Of a stretch of DNA of 64,000 bases, positions 48,791-57,055 are shown piece after piece. The DNA comes from Pseudomonadota bacterium (GTDB lineage: Bacteria; Desulfobacterota; Desulfovibrionia; Desulfovibrionales; Desulfovibrionaceae), in assembly GCA_023411815.1 (NCBI GenBank), contig JAEYOJ010000157.1:1-64000 (forward strand), given 5' to 3'. The position numbers were made by a program, and so were the translations under genes. The notes below the pieces were generated by a model, which saw nothing but the letters and a program-made list of their open reading frames with translations, ran no database searches and was not told the origin of the DNA. How positions within the stretch are numbered: position 1 is the first letter of the stretch; every line of letters begins with the position of its first letter.

Positions 48791-49178
48791 AAGCAAAACG
48801 GCAACGACACGTCCGGGACTGAGCCGGGAGGAATCCCTCGCGTACAAGCCGGTTGTCAGCAGGGAAGTCAGAGCGGAGCGCACTGAAAGCGGTCTGGTGC
48901 GCATTCGCTACCCGGTCGCTTTCAAGCCCTGGTTTGCGGGATTGGCCAAACACCTGGGGGGGAAGGACCAGAAAGGACAGACAGCCATGCTGCGCACTCT
49001 GGAATTGGACATCATGGGCTCCACGGTCTGGGACTGGCTGGACGGCAAAAACACGGTGCACGAGCTGGCCGCGAGGCTGGCCGACCACTACGGCCTGCAT
49101 GAACGTGAGGCCGAAGTGTCCATGTCCACCTTCCTGCGGGAGCTCGGCAGGAGGGGTATCATCGGTTTGGCGCGCTGA
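48771..49178 (+). CDS. PqqD-like (RRE-type) small protein
   Basis: The 135-residue protein ends in a winged-helix PqqD domain (about residues 85-133): STVWDWLDGKNTVHELAARL, followed by VSMSTFLRELGRRGII. In known systems PqqD-type domains bind leader peptides of ribosomally made peptides and present them to modifying enzymes. The N-terminal 80 residues are basic and unassigned. ATG 48771 overlaps the preceding gene by 20 bases; ATG 48777 is an alternative. There is no radical SAM enzyme or precursor-like ORF nearby, which makes its partner unclear. Confidence 0.8.
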   Translation: MPMRLFRSKTATTRPGLSREESLAYKPVVSREVRAERTESGLVRIRYPVAFKPWFAGLAKHLGGKDQKGQTAMLRTLELDIMGSTVWDWLDGKNTVHELAARLADHYGLHEREAEVSMSTFLRELGRRGIIGLAR

Positions 49179-49201
49179 TGAGAATGATGGCTCAGGCCTC
49201 T

Positions 49202-49216
49202 CCGCCGCATCGGCGG
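49202..49216. terminator. Small hairpin between convergent genes
   Basis: A CCGCCG-cat-CGGCGG stem of six pairs lies between the end of the PqqD-like gene and the end of the flavoprotein gene. It is flanked by GC-rich bases with no U-tract, so termination activity is only possible. Confidence 0.3.
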
Positions 49217-49222
49217 GCCGGC

Positions 49223-50386
49223 TCAGACGTGCTGTCCCGCCGCGAAGCCCGAAGCCCAGGCCCACTGAAGGTTGTAGCCGCCAAGCATGCCGGTGACGTC
49301 CAGCACCTCGCCGATGAAGTAGAGGCCGGGCACCTTGGCGGCCTGCATGGTCTTGGAGGACAGCTCGCGGGTATCCACCCCTCCGGCCGCGACCTCGGCC
49401 TTGGAGAAACCTTCGGTCGCCAGGGGCGTGGCCCTGAAGACGTGCACGCTGGCCAGGACAGCTTCCAGCTCGGCGCGGGACAGGTTGGCCACGGCCTTGT
49501 CGCCAAGGACTTCCCCGCAGAGCGCGGCGGCAAGTCGCGCCGGCAGCACGCGGGATAAGGCGTTGCGCAGCTTGACCTTGCGGTCGGGCAGTTCGGCCAA
49601 GAAAACCGAAAGAGGCGTCTGTGACAGGAAGTCGATGCTCACTTCCTGGCCGGGGTGCCAGAACAGCGAAGCCTGCAGAGCAGCCGGACCGCTTAGGCCT
49701 TCGTGAGTGAACAGCAGATGATCGCTGAAGGTCCGGTCGGCGATGCGCACGGTCACAGGCAGAGAAATGCCGGTCAGGCCGGCCAGGGGCCAATCCTTGC
49801 CCATGATCAGCGGCGCAAGGGCCGGACGCATCGGCACGATCGCCATCCCGAAACTCCGGGCGATGTCCAGGCCCAGGCTCGTGGCTCCGACCTGAGGCCA
49901 AGCTTGGCTGCCCGTGGCCAAAACAAGAGACGAAGCCACGAACTCGCCCTGCGATGTCCTGACAGAGAATGAATTATGCTTGCGGGCCACGCCCTGAATC
50001 GTGCAGTCGAGCAGGATATCAACTCCCTGCCTATGGCAAAGAGTCGTCAGCAGCCCTGCCACGTCGCCGGCGCTGCCCAGGCAGAACAGGCGGCCGTGTT
50101 CGCGCTCTTCCCAGGCTATGCCGTGGCTGGAAAGCAATTCCATGGCCGCGTACTGGTCGAAACGGGCCAGGGCCGACTTGCAGAAGTGCGGGTTTTCGGA
50201 AACATAGTTGGCCGCGGAAACGTCCAGGTTGGTGAAGTTGCACTTGCCGCCGCCCGTCAGGCGCAGCTTGCGTCCGGTCTTGGCTGCGTGGTCCAGCACG
50301 ACCACGCGCCGTCCCCGCCTCGCTGCCTCCAGTGCGCACATGAGGCCAGAAGCCCCGGCGCCCAAAATCAACACGTCATGTTTCAT
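49223..50386 (-). CDS. FAD-dependent oxidoreductase of the HI0933/YhiN/BaiN family
   Basis: The 387-residue flavoprotein has the dinucleotide motif VLILGAGASGLMCALEAARRG, the family signature LRLTGGGKCNFTN, the middle ATGSQAWPQVGATSLGLDIA, and the end DVTGMLGGYNLQWAWASG that closes on FAD. The BaiN group reduces bile acids in gut bacteria, but most members have no known substrate. ATG 50386 is the start of the conserved region; upstream codons lack a binding site. Confidence 0.92.
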   Translation of the reverse strand: MKHDVLILGAGASGLMCALEAARRGRRVVVLDHAAKTGRKLRLTGGGKCNFTNLDVSAANYVSENPHFCKSALARFDQYAAMELLSSHGIAWEEREHGRLFCLGSAGDVAGLLTTLCHRQGVDILLDCTIQGVARKHNSFSVRTSQGEFVASSLVLATGSQAWPQVGATSLGLDIARSFGMAIVPMRPALAPLIMGKDWPLAGLTGISLPVTVRIADRTFSDHLLFTHEGLSGPAALQASLFWHPGQEVSIDFLSQTPLSVFLAELPDRKVKLRNALSRVLPARLAAALCGEVLGDKAVANLSRAELEAVLASVHVFRATPLATEGFSKAEVAAGGVDTRELSSKTMQAAKVPGLYFIGEVLDVTGMLGGYNLQWAWASGFAAGQHV

Positions 50387-50424
50387 GCCTGTGACCAGCC
50401 CCGTGGACGTTTCCAGTCCGCAAT

Positions 50425-50451
50425 GAAAAAGGGTGCGGCCGCCCCGCACCC
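50425..50451 (-). terminator. Rho-independent terminator after the small lipoprotein gene
   Basis: On the minus strand GGGTGCGG-ggcgg-CCGCACCC forms an eight-pair GC stem, followed at once by TTTTT. It lies about 120 bases after the lipoprotein stop, with the dispersed repeat in between, and just before the flavoprotein gene start. The transcript from the lipoprotein gene should end here. Confidence 0.85.
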
Positions 50452-50505
50452 AAGATCAGGATGTCAATCGTCTCAGATCGGATAAGGATTCGAGCCTCTA
50501 GCTTC

Positions 50506-50570
50506 GGCGTAGGCTCGATTCACTTGCGCCGTCAACGCCGGAGCGGACGTCCAAAAGGCAATCTGCGCTA
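50506..50570. repeat. Second copy of the dispersed palindromic repeat (65 bp)
   Basis: These 65 bases match 8930-8994 with about ten differences and no gap, sharing the core CGTCAACGCCGGAGCGG (variant at one base in the other copy). Upstream, CGAGCCT and AGGCTCG at 50491-50517 form a seven-pair stem. As at the other site, the CTA at its right edge is the stop codon (TAG) of the minus-strand gene next to it, here the lipoprotein. Confidence 0.8.
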
Positions 50571-50726
50571 ATTGTCCTTGCCTTCCTCGTAGCCCTCGCC
50601 AAAGCTTTCGGCTCCTTCCTCGACCTCTTCGGCTCCCTCGCCCGTGGCCTTGCCCATGTGGTAGCAGCCAGTCAAAGCAGAGAAGGACAGCAGCGAGATC
50701 ATCAGGCAGACGAGCAGCTTTTTCAT
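50568..50726 (-). CDS. Small lipoprotein (52 residues)
   Basis: The frame reads MKKLLVCLMISLLSFSALTG followed by Cys: a basic n-region, a hydrophobic core and the lipobox LTGC. The mature part is 32 residues, very acidic (GEGAEEVEEG, FGEGYEEGKDN). AAGGAGG lies six bases before the ATG, as good as any in the window. I do not recognise a family. The stop codon coincides with the edge of the dispersed repeat, and a strong terminator follows. Confidence 0.85.
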   Translation of the reverse strand: MKKLLVCLMISLLSFSALTGCYHMGKATGEGAEEVEEGAESFGEGYEEGKDN

Positions 50727-50838
50727 GCGGTGCCTCCTTGAACGGGTTGTCGGCCATATCCGTTATAACCTGATCGGAAGGCACCACAAGACAGGACGGG
50801 TTATTATCACCCGCTCATCTCACCCTCTACCGCTCACT

Positions 50839-53800
50839 CTATTCCTCGCTCACAGATGGCCCAAGCTCGGGAACAATCTTGATGAATCGCTCACCAGCCT
50901 GCTCCAGCAACAAGGCCACGGCATCCGCCTCGGCTTCCTGGAAGCTCTGCCGCAGAGCCTCCATGTACCGGCCAAGGAGCGAACTAACGTCGGCAAGCCC
51001 CTTATCGTCCAGTTTGCGCAAGGCCACCTTGGCACCCGTGGCCAGACGCCGCGCAACAGATTCGCGGGTAAAGCCGAACTCGGGATACAGGCACTGGTAA
51101 ACGACGCCGCCCGTCATGCCCGAGCAGGTCCAGGGGCCCGGATCGCCCAACATCACTACCCGACCGCCGGTCATGTATTCGAAGGCGAAGCCCTTGAGAT
51201 GCGCGCGCGAGGCGATGTTGCCCTGCTCGTCGCGAACCGGGGCCATGATGCGGCCGCCGAAAATCACGTCGGCACCGGACATGCGCACGCAGGCCCGTGA
51301 ATCGGCCATGTTCTGGATAATGATGGTCCCGGAGATGGCTCCATAGGCCAGGCTTTTTCCGGCCGAGCCGTCTACGCGCCGTCCGTGGCGGTTAAGTCCC
51401 TTGAGAACCGCCAAGCTGCCGCCCATGGCACCCTTGGCCGGGCCGTCCTGGGCTCCGCCCTCCACGAAGACGTCAATGCCCTGCATGGTGAAGGCACACA
51501 AACCGTTGCCGGGCACGGAATGGCTTAGGCGCAAATCGGCACGACGGCCACGATCCATGCCGAAAGCCCTGACCATGTCTCCGGCCAGATAGGTGCCGAT
51601 CGCCCGGTCCATGCTGCGAACGCCCTCGTCATAATAGGCGACTTCCATACTGCCCTCGCGGAAGCGCTGCATGGACAGATCGGAAATGAGCCTGGTCAAA
51701 TGGTTCAAGGGCCGCCGCACCTTGCGTGAAGCCAGGCCCGGCCCGGATTCCCAGAAGCCGCAGGATGCAGGCAGCCGCAACAGGTCGTCGAGATCCACAT
51801 GCGCATGCGCACTTTTCTGGATCAGCAGATCCGTGCGCCCCACAAGCTCGCGCAGACTCGTCTGGCCCATGTCCGCCAGAATGGCGCGTATTTCGTCGCC
51901 GATGGTCCGCAGGAGGCGGACCAGGTTGTCGGTTTCCTGCTCCACGAGCACTTCGGAGAAGCCCTTGACTCCGCGCGTCTCTGCTTCCGCCTTGGAACCG
52001 AGCTGCGTGGAAATGCCGCGCGGGCAGCGATCCAGGTGACAGCGCTGACAGCTGATACAGCCCACACCCATGAGCGCCACGGTGCCAAAACCCACTCGGT
52101 CCGCACCCAGGAGGATCATGCGCACGACGTCCGCGCCGCTGCGCATACCACCGTCGCACCAGAGCTCGACCGAGCGGCGCAGGCCGGATTCGCACAGAGC
52201 GCGGTGCGCCTCGCTCACGCCGATCTCGGCCGGCAGGCCGACATACTTCTTGGCGTGCTCGCGCGCCGCGCCGGTACCGCCGTCGAAACCACTCAGGGTG
52301 ACGATGTTCGCACCGGCCTTGGCCACGCCCACGGCGATGGTTCCCACGCCGCTGGTCACCGGGATCTTGACCGAGATGCGCGCCGCCGGGTTGGCGGTCT
52401 TCAGCTCGGTAATGATCTGGTGCAGGTCCTCGATGGAATAGATGTCGTGGTGGTTGGAAGGCGAGATGAGCGTCACGCCGGGCTTGCAGTGTCGTGCCTG
52501 GGCCACCTTGGGCGTGACCTTGGTACCGGGCAGATGGCCGCCTTCGCCGGGCTTGGCGCCCTGGCCGATCTTAATCTCCAGGAAGTTCGCCGAATTGAGG
52601 AGCTCCATGGTTACGCCGAAACGGCCCGAGGCAATCTGCTGCCCGCGATTGTGGCGGTACAGGCCGAGCATGTCGGGAATTTCGCCGCCTTCGCCATTCA
52701 TGCACACGATATTAGCCTTGCGGCCAGCCTCGGCATAGACACGGAACGAGTTCTCGCCCTGCGAGCCGAACGACATGGCCGAAATGACCAGGGGCATGTC
52801 ATGCTGGCCGATCGAAATGTCCACATCGTCCATGGCTGGTCTGCGCCCGCTGGTGGCCTTGAAATCAAGCAGATGGCGCAAGGCTGCGGGGCTGTCCTGT
52901 TCCAGCTTGCGCAGGCCGTCGGCCATGTCCCGAAAACCTGTCTTGCCTACAGCCACATCGCGCAGGAGCTTTCCCACGCGAACATTGCGGCGCATATCCT
53001 TCTTGAGGGACTTCACCTCCTTGCCGGCAGCGCATTGCACGCGCCTGGCCGCCATGTCTTCAATGGCTTGCAGGCTCAGGCCGGACTCCTGTGAAGAGCA
53101 GAAGCATGGGCAGCCGAACACTCCGGCCAGTTCCCTGGTCAGCCCGATGGAGGCAAAAATTCGGCCATAGCCGCACAGCTCGTGGATGCCCATGGTGGAC
53201 ATGACTTTTTCCATGCCTTGCTGCAGCACGGACATGGTATTGCGCAAGACCTTGGAGAGTGGCAGTTCGGACGAGGAGTGAACCGCGGCTCCAGCCCACA
53301 GCAAGCGAGGTGCAAGGGCATCCGCGCCCTGCCCCAGAAGAAACATGATGTCGTGCAGATTGCGCACGGCCCCTGAGCGCACCACCAAGCTGAAACGCCT
53401 GCGCAAGCCCCGGCGCTCCATATCCTGCAGCAGCCAAGCCGTGGCCAAGGCCGGATCGACAAAGGCCCTGACCTCTTGCAGACCGTCGACAAAGGCGCGC
53501 GAGTCATCCAGCACGAGCAACATGGCCCCTGCCTCAACGGCCTCCGCGGCTTCGGCGCACAAAGCGTCCAGGCGGGCCTTCAACGCGCCGAGCTCCGGCA
53601 GGAACGTGGCGTCCAGCAGGCGCACGCGGGAAGGATCACGTCCCTGGCCGGTAAAGAAGGCCAGCACCTCTTCCAGGGTTGCAGCCTTGAATCGGCGGGC
53701 AACCGCATCGACGGCTTCGGCGTCGCCCAGGCCGCGTTCCAGAAGAAGCGGCGTTTCCAGCTCCAGGCCAACAACTCCACCCTCCTGCCCTTCGAAACTA

Positions 53801-55437
53801 GGCCTGGGGCCGAGGATGACCCGCGTGGAGAAGTGGTCCGCCTCGCGCTCGCGGTCGATGGCCGGGTTGGTGACCACGGCCACGTTCTCCTTGAAGAACT
53901 CGGATACGGCGGGCATGGCCTCCCAATCGAGGCAAGCCAAAGGTCCCTGATACCCCATGGAACCGACAATGGCCTTGCCGGTGCGCGCCACCTCTTCACG
54001 GATATCCAGATCGTACTGCTGCCAGCCCCAGGCCGCCAGCCTCGACGGCAGCAAGGCCAATTCAGTCGGTTCGGGCTGGGCCAGCCAGGGCGCATAGTCA
54101 TTCAGGCAGAGCGTGTCGGCGCAGCGATGGCACGCTTCGGGCACGCCATGGCTGAGTCGGTGTGCCGGCGCTTGGTCTCGATGCCTGGAATGAGCCAACT
54201 GTTTAAGCGTACGCTGCAATTCGCCATGGTCCAGAACCTGGGCGCGCCGCCCACGACCGGCCAGAATGGCGATCTTCTCTCCGGGTGCCAGTGGCTTGGG
54301 ATCGCTGATCGTGCTCTCCAGGTTTACCACGCCCTTTTCCGAGGAGAGGAACCAGTCCTCATCGCTCTCGCCGAACCACAACGGCCGCAAGCCCATTGCA
54401 TCCACGCTGCCAAGGCATACGTCGCCCAGGCGGGCTATGATGGCAGCCGGACCCTGCGCCGAGGGCGGGAAAAACCAGCGCAGGTACTCGTAGACCTTGC
54501 GCAGATCCTCGTCGGCAAAGCGATCCACCTCGCTGTGGATGGCCGGGAAAAGCATCTCCATGGCCTCCAGAGGATCGACGCCATGAACGTGCATCAGCCC
54601 TTCGAGAATTCGGTCCAGATCCTGAGAGTCGCTGCCGCCGGGCACCAGCGGTATACTTAGAGTGGCGGCCGTGCTGCGCAGACGCTCGATGGTGTTAATT
54701 TCGCCGTTATGGCCAAGCAGGGCAAAAGGCTGGGCGCGCTCCACCGTGGGCAAGGTGTTCGTGGAATAGCGACTGTGTCCCAGAGTCATGATGGAACGCA
54801 CGTCCGGGTCCTGAAGGTCGGGATAAACCCTCTGCAACAGCTCGGGCACGCCGCGAACCTTGTAGACTACGGTATCCGGACTCAGGGAGGCGACATGCGC
54901 TTCCGGCAGTTCGGCTTCCAGGTTTGCCTTGGCCTTGAACAGCAAACGCGCGGTTTCCCGACGTCCCATGTTCGGAGCCATGCCCGCCACCTGCCAGAAG
55001 AACGGAGGCTCGGCCCTGGCATTGGGTCCGAGTTCCTGGTCACGGGTATTGCCGGAGGTTTCTGTCAGAATATCCAGTCCGGCCGCACGCAGGACTGTAC
55101 GCATGCGAGCCATGAGCGCCTCGTGCTCGGAGCGCAACTTCGCCGGCAGCAGGAAATGCCCCACGAAAAAGCCACGGCCCTCGGCCAGATGCGGGCTGAG
55201 TCCCGCGACTCCCAACCGGTGACTCCAGGCGAGGCGGGGAACGTCGGTCATTACGCCGCAGCCGTCGCCCTCGTCATTGATGTCACCCGAGCGGTGGGCC
55301 ATCTTCTTGAGCGCCTCGATGGTGCGGGCAATATTCGTGTGCGTAGAGCAGCCTTGCTTGTCCACATAGGCGATAATTGCGCAGGCGTCTTGCTCCCTGG
55401 CCACTTCGAACGGCTGGGGCCACTGTGAACGGCTCAT
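50839..55437 (-). CDS. gltB: Glutamate synthase large subunit
   Basis: GltB converts glutamine and 2-oxoglutarate to two glutamates. The 1532-residue protein has an N-terminal glutaminase domain with the nucleophile in DACAIIAYV (C19, exposed by removal of a short propeptide), a central domain, the FMN/synthase domain with GGEGGEIP and GAKPGEGGHLPG, the [3Fe-4S] motif CISCQRCHLDRCP, and a C-terminal GXGXG beta-helix. AAGGGGGA precedes the ATG. No gltD is adjacent, so electrons come from a partner encoded elsewhere or from ferredoxin. Confidence 0.96.
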   Translation of the reverse strand: MSRSQWPQPFEVAREQDACAIIAYVDKQGCSTHTNIARTIEALKKMAHRSGDINDEGDGCGVMTDVPRLAWSHRLGVAGLSPHLAEGRGFFVGHFLLPAKLRSEHEALMARMRTVLRAAGLDILTETSGNTRDQELGPNARAEPPFFWQVAGMAPNMGRRETARLLFKAKANLEAELPEAHVASLSPDTVVYKVRGVPELLQRVYPDLQDPDVRSIMTLGHSRYSTNTLPTVERAQPFALLGHNGEINTIERLRSTAATLSIPLVPGGSDSQDLDRILEGLMHVHGVDPLEAMEMLFPAIHSEVDRFADEDLRKVYEYLRWFFPPSAQGPAAIIARLGDVCLGSVDAMGLRPLWFGESDEDWFLSSEKGVVNLESTISDPKPLAPGEKIAILAGRGRRAQVLDHGELQRTLKQLAHSRHRDQAPAHRLSHGVPEACHRCADTLCLNDYAPWLAQPEPTELALLPSRLAAWGWQQYDLDIREEVARTGKAIVGSMGYQGPLACLDWEAMPAVSEFFKENVAVVTNPAIDREREADHFSTRVILGPRPSFEGQEGGVVGLELETPLLLERGLGDAEAVDAVARRFKAATLEEVLAFFTGQGRDPSRVRLLDATFLPELGALKARLDALCAEAAEAVEAGAMLLVLDDSRAFVDGLQEVRAFVDPALATAWLLQDMERRGLRRRFSLVVRSGAVRNLHDIMFLLGQGADALAPRLLWAGAAVHSSSELPLSKVLRNTMSVLQQGMEKVMSTMGIHELCGYGRIFASIGLTRELAGVFGCPCFCSSQESGLSLQAIEDMAARRVQCAAGKEVKSLKKDMRRNVRVGKLLRDVAVGKTGFRDMADGLRKLEQDSPAALRHLLDFKATSGRRPAMDDVDISIGQHDMPLVISAMSFGSQGENSFRVYAEAGRKANIVCMNGEGGEIPDMLGLYRHNRGQQIASGRFGVTMELLNSANFLEIKIGQGAKPGEGGHLPGTKVTPKVAQARHCKPGVTLISPSNHHDIYSIEDLHQIITELKTANPAARISVKIPVTSGVGTIAVGVAKAGANIVTLSGFDGGTGAAREHAKKYVGLPAEIGVSEAHRALCESGLRRSVELWCDGGMRSGADVVRMILLGADRVGFGTVALMGVGCISCQRCHLDRCPRGISTQLGSKAEAETRGVKGFSEVLVEQETDNLVRLLRTIGDEIRAILADMGQTSLRELVGRTDLLIQKSAHAHVDLDDLLRLPASCGFWESGPGLASRKVRRPLNHLTRLISDLSMQRFREGSMEVAYYDEGVRSMDRAIGTYLAGDMVRAFGMDRGRRADLRLSHSVPGNGLCAFTMQGIDVFVEGGAQDGPAKGAMGGSLAVLKGLNRHGRRVDGSAGKSLAYGAISGTIIIQNMADSRACVRMSGADVIFGGRIMAPVRDEQGNIASRAHLKGFAFEYMTGGRVVMLGDPGPWTCSGMTGGVVYQCLYPEFGFTRESVARRLATGAKVALRKLDDKGLADVSSLLGRYMEALRQSFQEAEADAVALLLEQAGERFIKIVPELGPSVSEE

Positions 55438-55573
55438 GCTTCCCCCTTGACTGTAGAATTCATTGCGCCAGGCAGCGGCAGGAGTTCCCTACTCTGGAAT
55501 GCGGCACTTCCGCGTAAGCCACCGGGTGGACAGGCAGCATACAGCAAGAGACGCACAGTCGCCAGCAGTGTTG

Positions 55574-56020
55574 TTAACCCGTGAGATTGGCCAGGATGAG
55601 GCCGAAAAACACACCCCCGTGGACGGCTGTGTATCGCCAGCCGAGATGGGCCTGGCAGCCGCGACACACTCCCACCTGCCACTCGTAGCCAGGAAACCAA
55701 GTGAATTCAAGGCTTGGAATCCCCTGGGAAGAGCAGCCGGGGGCGGTAACAAAGCAGCCTATCTCAAATACCAGGCCATAGGGGTTGCAGAAGACATGTA
55801 TATGCTTCCCCTGCACTTCCGTGCGTGCGCTCTCGGGTGTTATTCGGTGAAGGCAGGCCTTGCAGAGCAGAAAGCGCGGAAAGTCGGCATCTATGCTTTC
55901 GGTATCCGCCACAGGAGCTTGCCCATCAAGCAGGGGCTCCTGCGTTCCGCGCATAAAGGGGTAATCGAGAATTGTCGGATGCCTTGTACCGATTTCGATG
56001 CCATAGATTGTGCGCCCCAT
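55574..56020 (-). CDS. CULT-domain protein (bacterial cereblon-like)
   Basis: The 148-residue protein contains the thalidomide-binding CULT fold of cereblon. Zinc ligands are C53, C56, C119 and C122, and the tri-Trp cage is W108, W114 and W128 in TWFPGYEW and HLGW. The spacings (W to W of 6 and 14, Cys pair at +5 and +8 after W114) are the same as in human cereblon W380/W386/W400 and C391/C394. Bacterial homologs bind uracil-like or imide ligands but have no known role. The start ATG at 56020 lacks a good binding site; M23 is an alternative. It lies between vanX-like and gltB genes. Confidence 0.9.
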   Translation of the reverse strand: MGRTIYGIEIGTRHPTILDYPFMRGTQEPLLDGQAPVADTESIDADFPRFLLCKACLHRITPESARTEVQGKHIHVFCNPYGLVFEIGCFVTAPGCSSQGIPSLEFTWFPGYEWQVGVCRGCQAHLGWRYTAVHGGVFFGLILANLTG

Positions 56021-56159
56021 GTGCAGCGTGTATCAGTTTCGCCGCTCTCTTTCCAGGCTGAAGGTCACAAGGCAGTCAGTCTGCTATGTAGACGGCAAGA
56101 AGACTTGGAGCTCCTTGATGACTTGGCTGTCCGGAAGATTTGGCGAAAGAGGGATATCG

Positions 56160-56900
56160 TTATTCGATGATAGTGTATCTTCGCCGCGTGACTTCCTTGT
56201 CGAAGGCGTTGAAATGCCACCATTCAATGGCCAGGGGCTGGAAGCCGGCCTCGATCATCACATTGCGCAAAAGCTTCCGGTTGGCAACCTGTTCGGCTGA
56301 CAGCTTGCCTTCGCTGAGGAAGCGCTCCTCTTCTCGGGGTTGCGCCAATATTCCGAAGTGATCCACACCCGTACCCATGTCCAGGAGGGTTCCGTCGGCC
56401 CCGGCGATGGTCACGTCCACGGCCGCACCATAATTGTGCATGGAGCCGCTGGCAGGATTCGCCACATAAGGCTGCATGGGTGTGTTTCTGACTATCTCCC
56501 ACATTCGCTGCTGCACGGACCTGGGGCGGACACCGTCCAACAAGAGAAGCGCAAGGCCGGAATGGCGAGCCTGGAGACAGCCTTGCGCTTTTTTTAACAT
56601 CAGCGCCGGTTCGGGATGGAGATAACACCTGCGCAGATCACCATAAACATTCTCGCCCATGAAATTGTCGTCTCGGGCATATTTGAGATCCACCAGGAGC
56701 GAGGGATCGACAGTCTGGACATCCAAGAGCCCCTGTTCGATAAGCCTGCGCTCAAGATCTGCCGGAACGTGCGCGCTCCGGGCTGATTGTTCTCCCTTGC
56801 TTGAACCCGCAAGGACTTGGAACGGGCGAACCAGACAGGCCAGGGACACAAGGCTGATGACGCGCAGTGCGCTTCGGCGTGTGTAATATTTCGTAGACAT
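56160..56900 (-). CDS. D-alanyl-D-alanine dipeptidase (VanX/DdpX, M15D)
   Basis: The enzyme hydrolyses D-Ala-D-Ala to D-alanine. The 246-residue protein has a signal peptide with a twin-arginine-like motif (YTRRSALRV), so it may be exported by Tat. Zinc ligands H155 and D162 lie in SMHNYGAAVDV and H229 in EWWHF, with catalytic E226 and R125 in DGVRP. A periplasmic VanX homolog more likely recycles peptidoglycan dipeptide than gives glycopeptide resistance. The frame upstream of ATG 56900 is not protein-like. No VanH/VanA ligase is nearby. Confidence 0.92.
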   Translation of the reverse strand: MSTKYYTRRSALRVISLVSLACLVRPFQVLAGSSKGEQSARSAHVPADLERRLIEQGLLDVQTVDPSLLVDLKYARDDNFMGENVYGDLRRCYLHPEPALMLKKAQGCLQARHSGLALLLLDGVRPRSVQQRMWEIVRNTPMQPYVANPASGSMHNYGAAVDVTIAGADGTLLDMGTGVDHFGILAQPREEERFLSEGKLSAEQVANRKLLRNVMIEAGFQPLAIEWWHFNAFDKEVTRRRYTIIE

Positions 56901-57055
56901 GCTTGAACGTGCGTGCTGCAGGTGATGACGCGGCGTCCCGAGGGACGCGCCGCTCACGCGACAGGGCATTCTCCGTCGCCTGCCCAAAGCCGCTGACAGC
57001 GCCGAAGCCGCCGCGCCGCTTAATCTCGAAACACTCAGGTAGTGCAAGAAACGGG

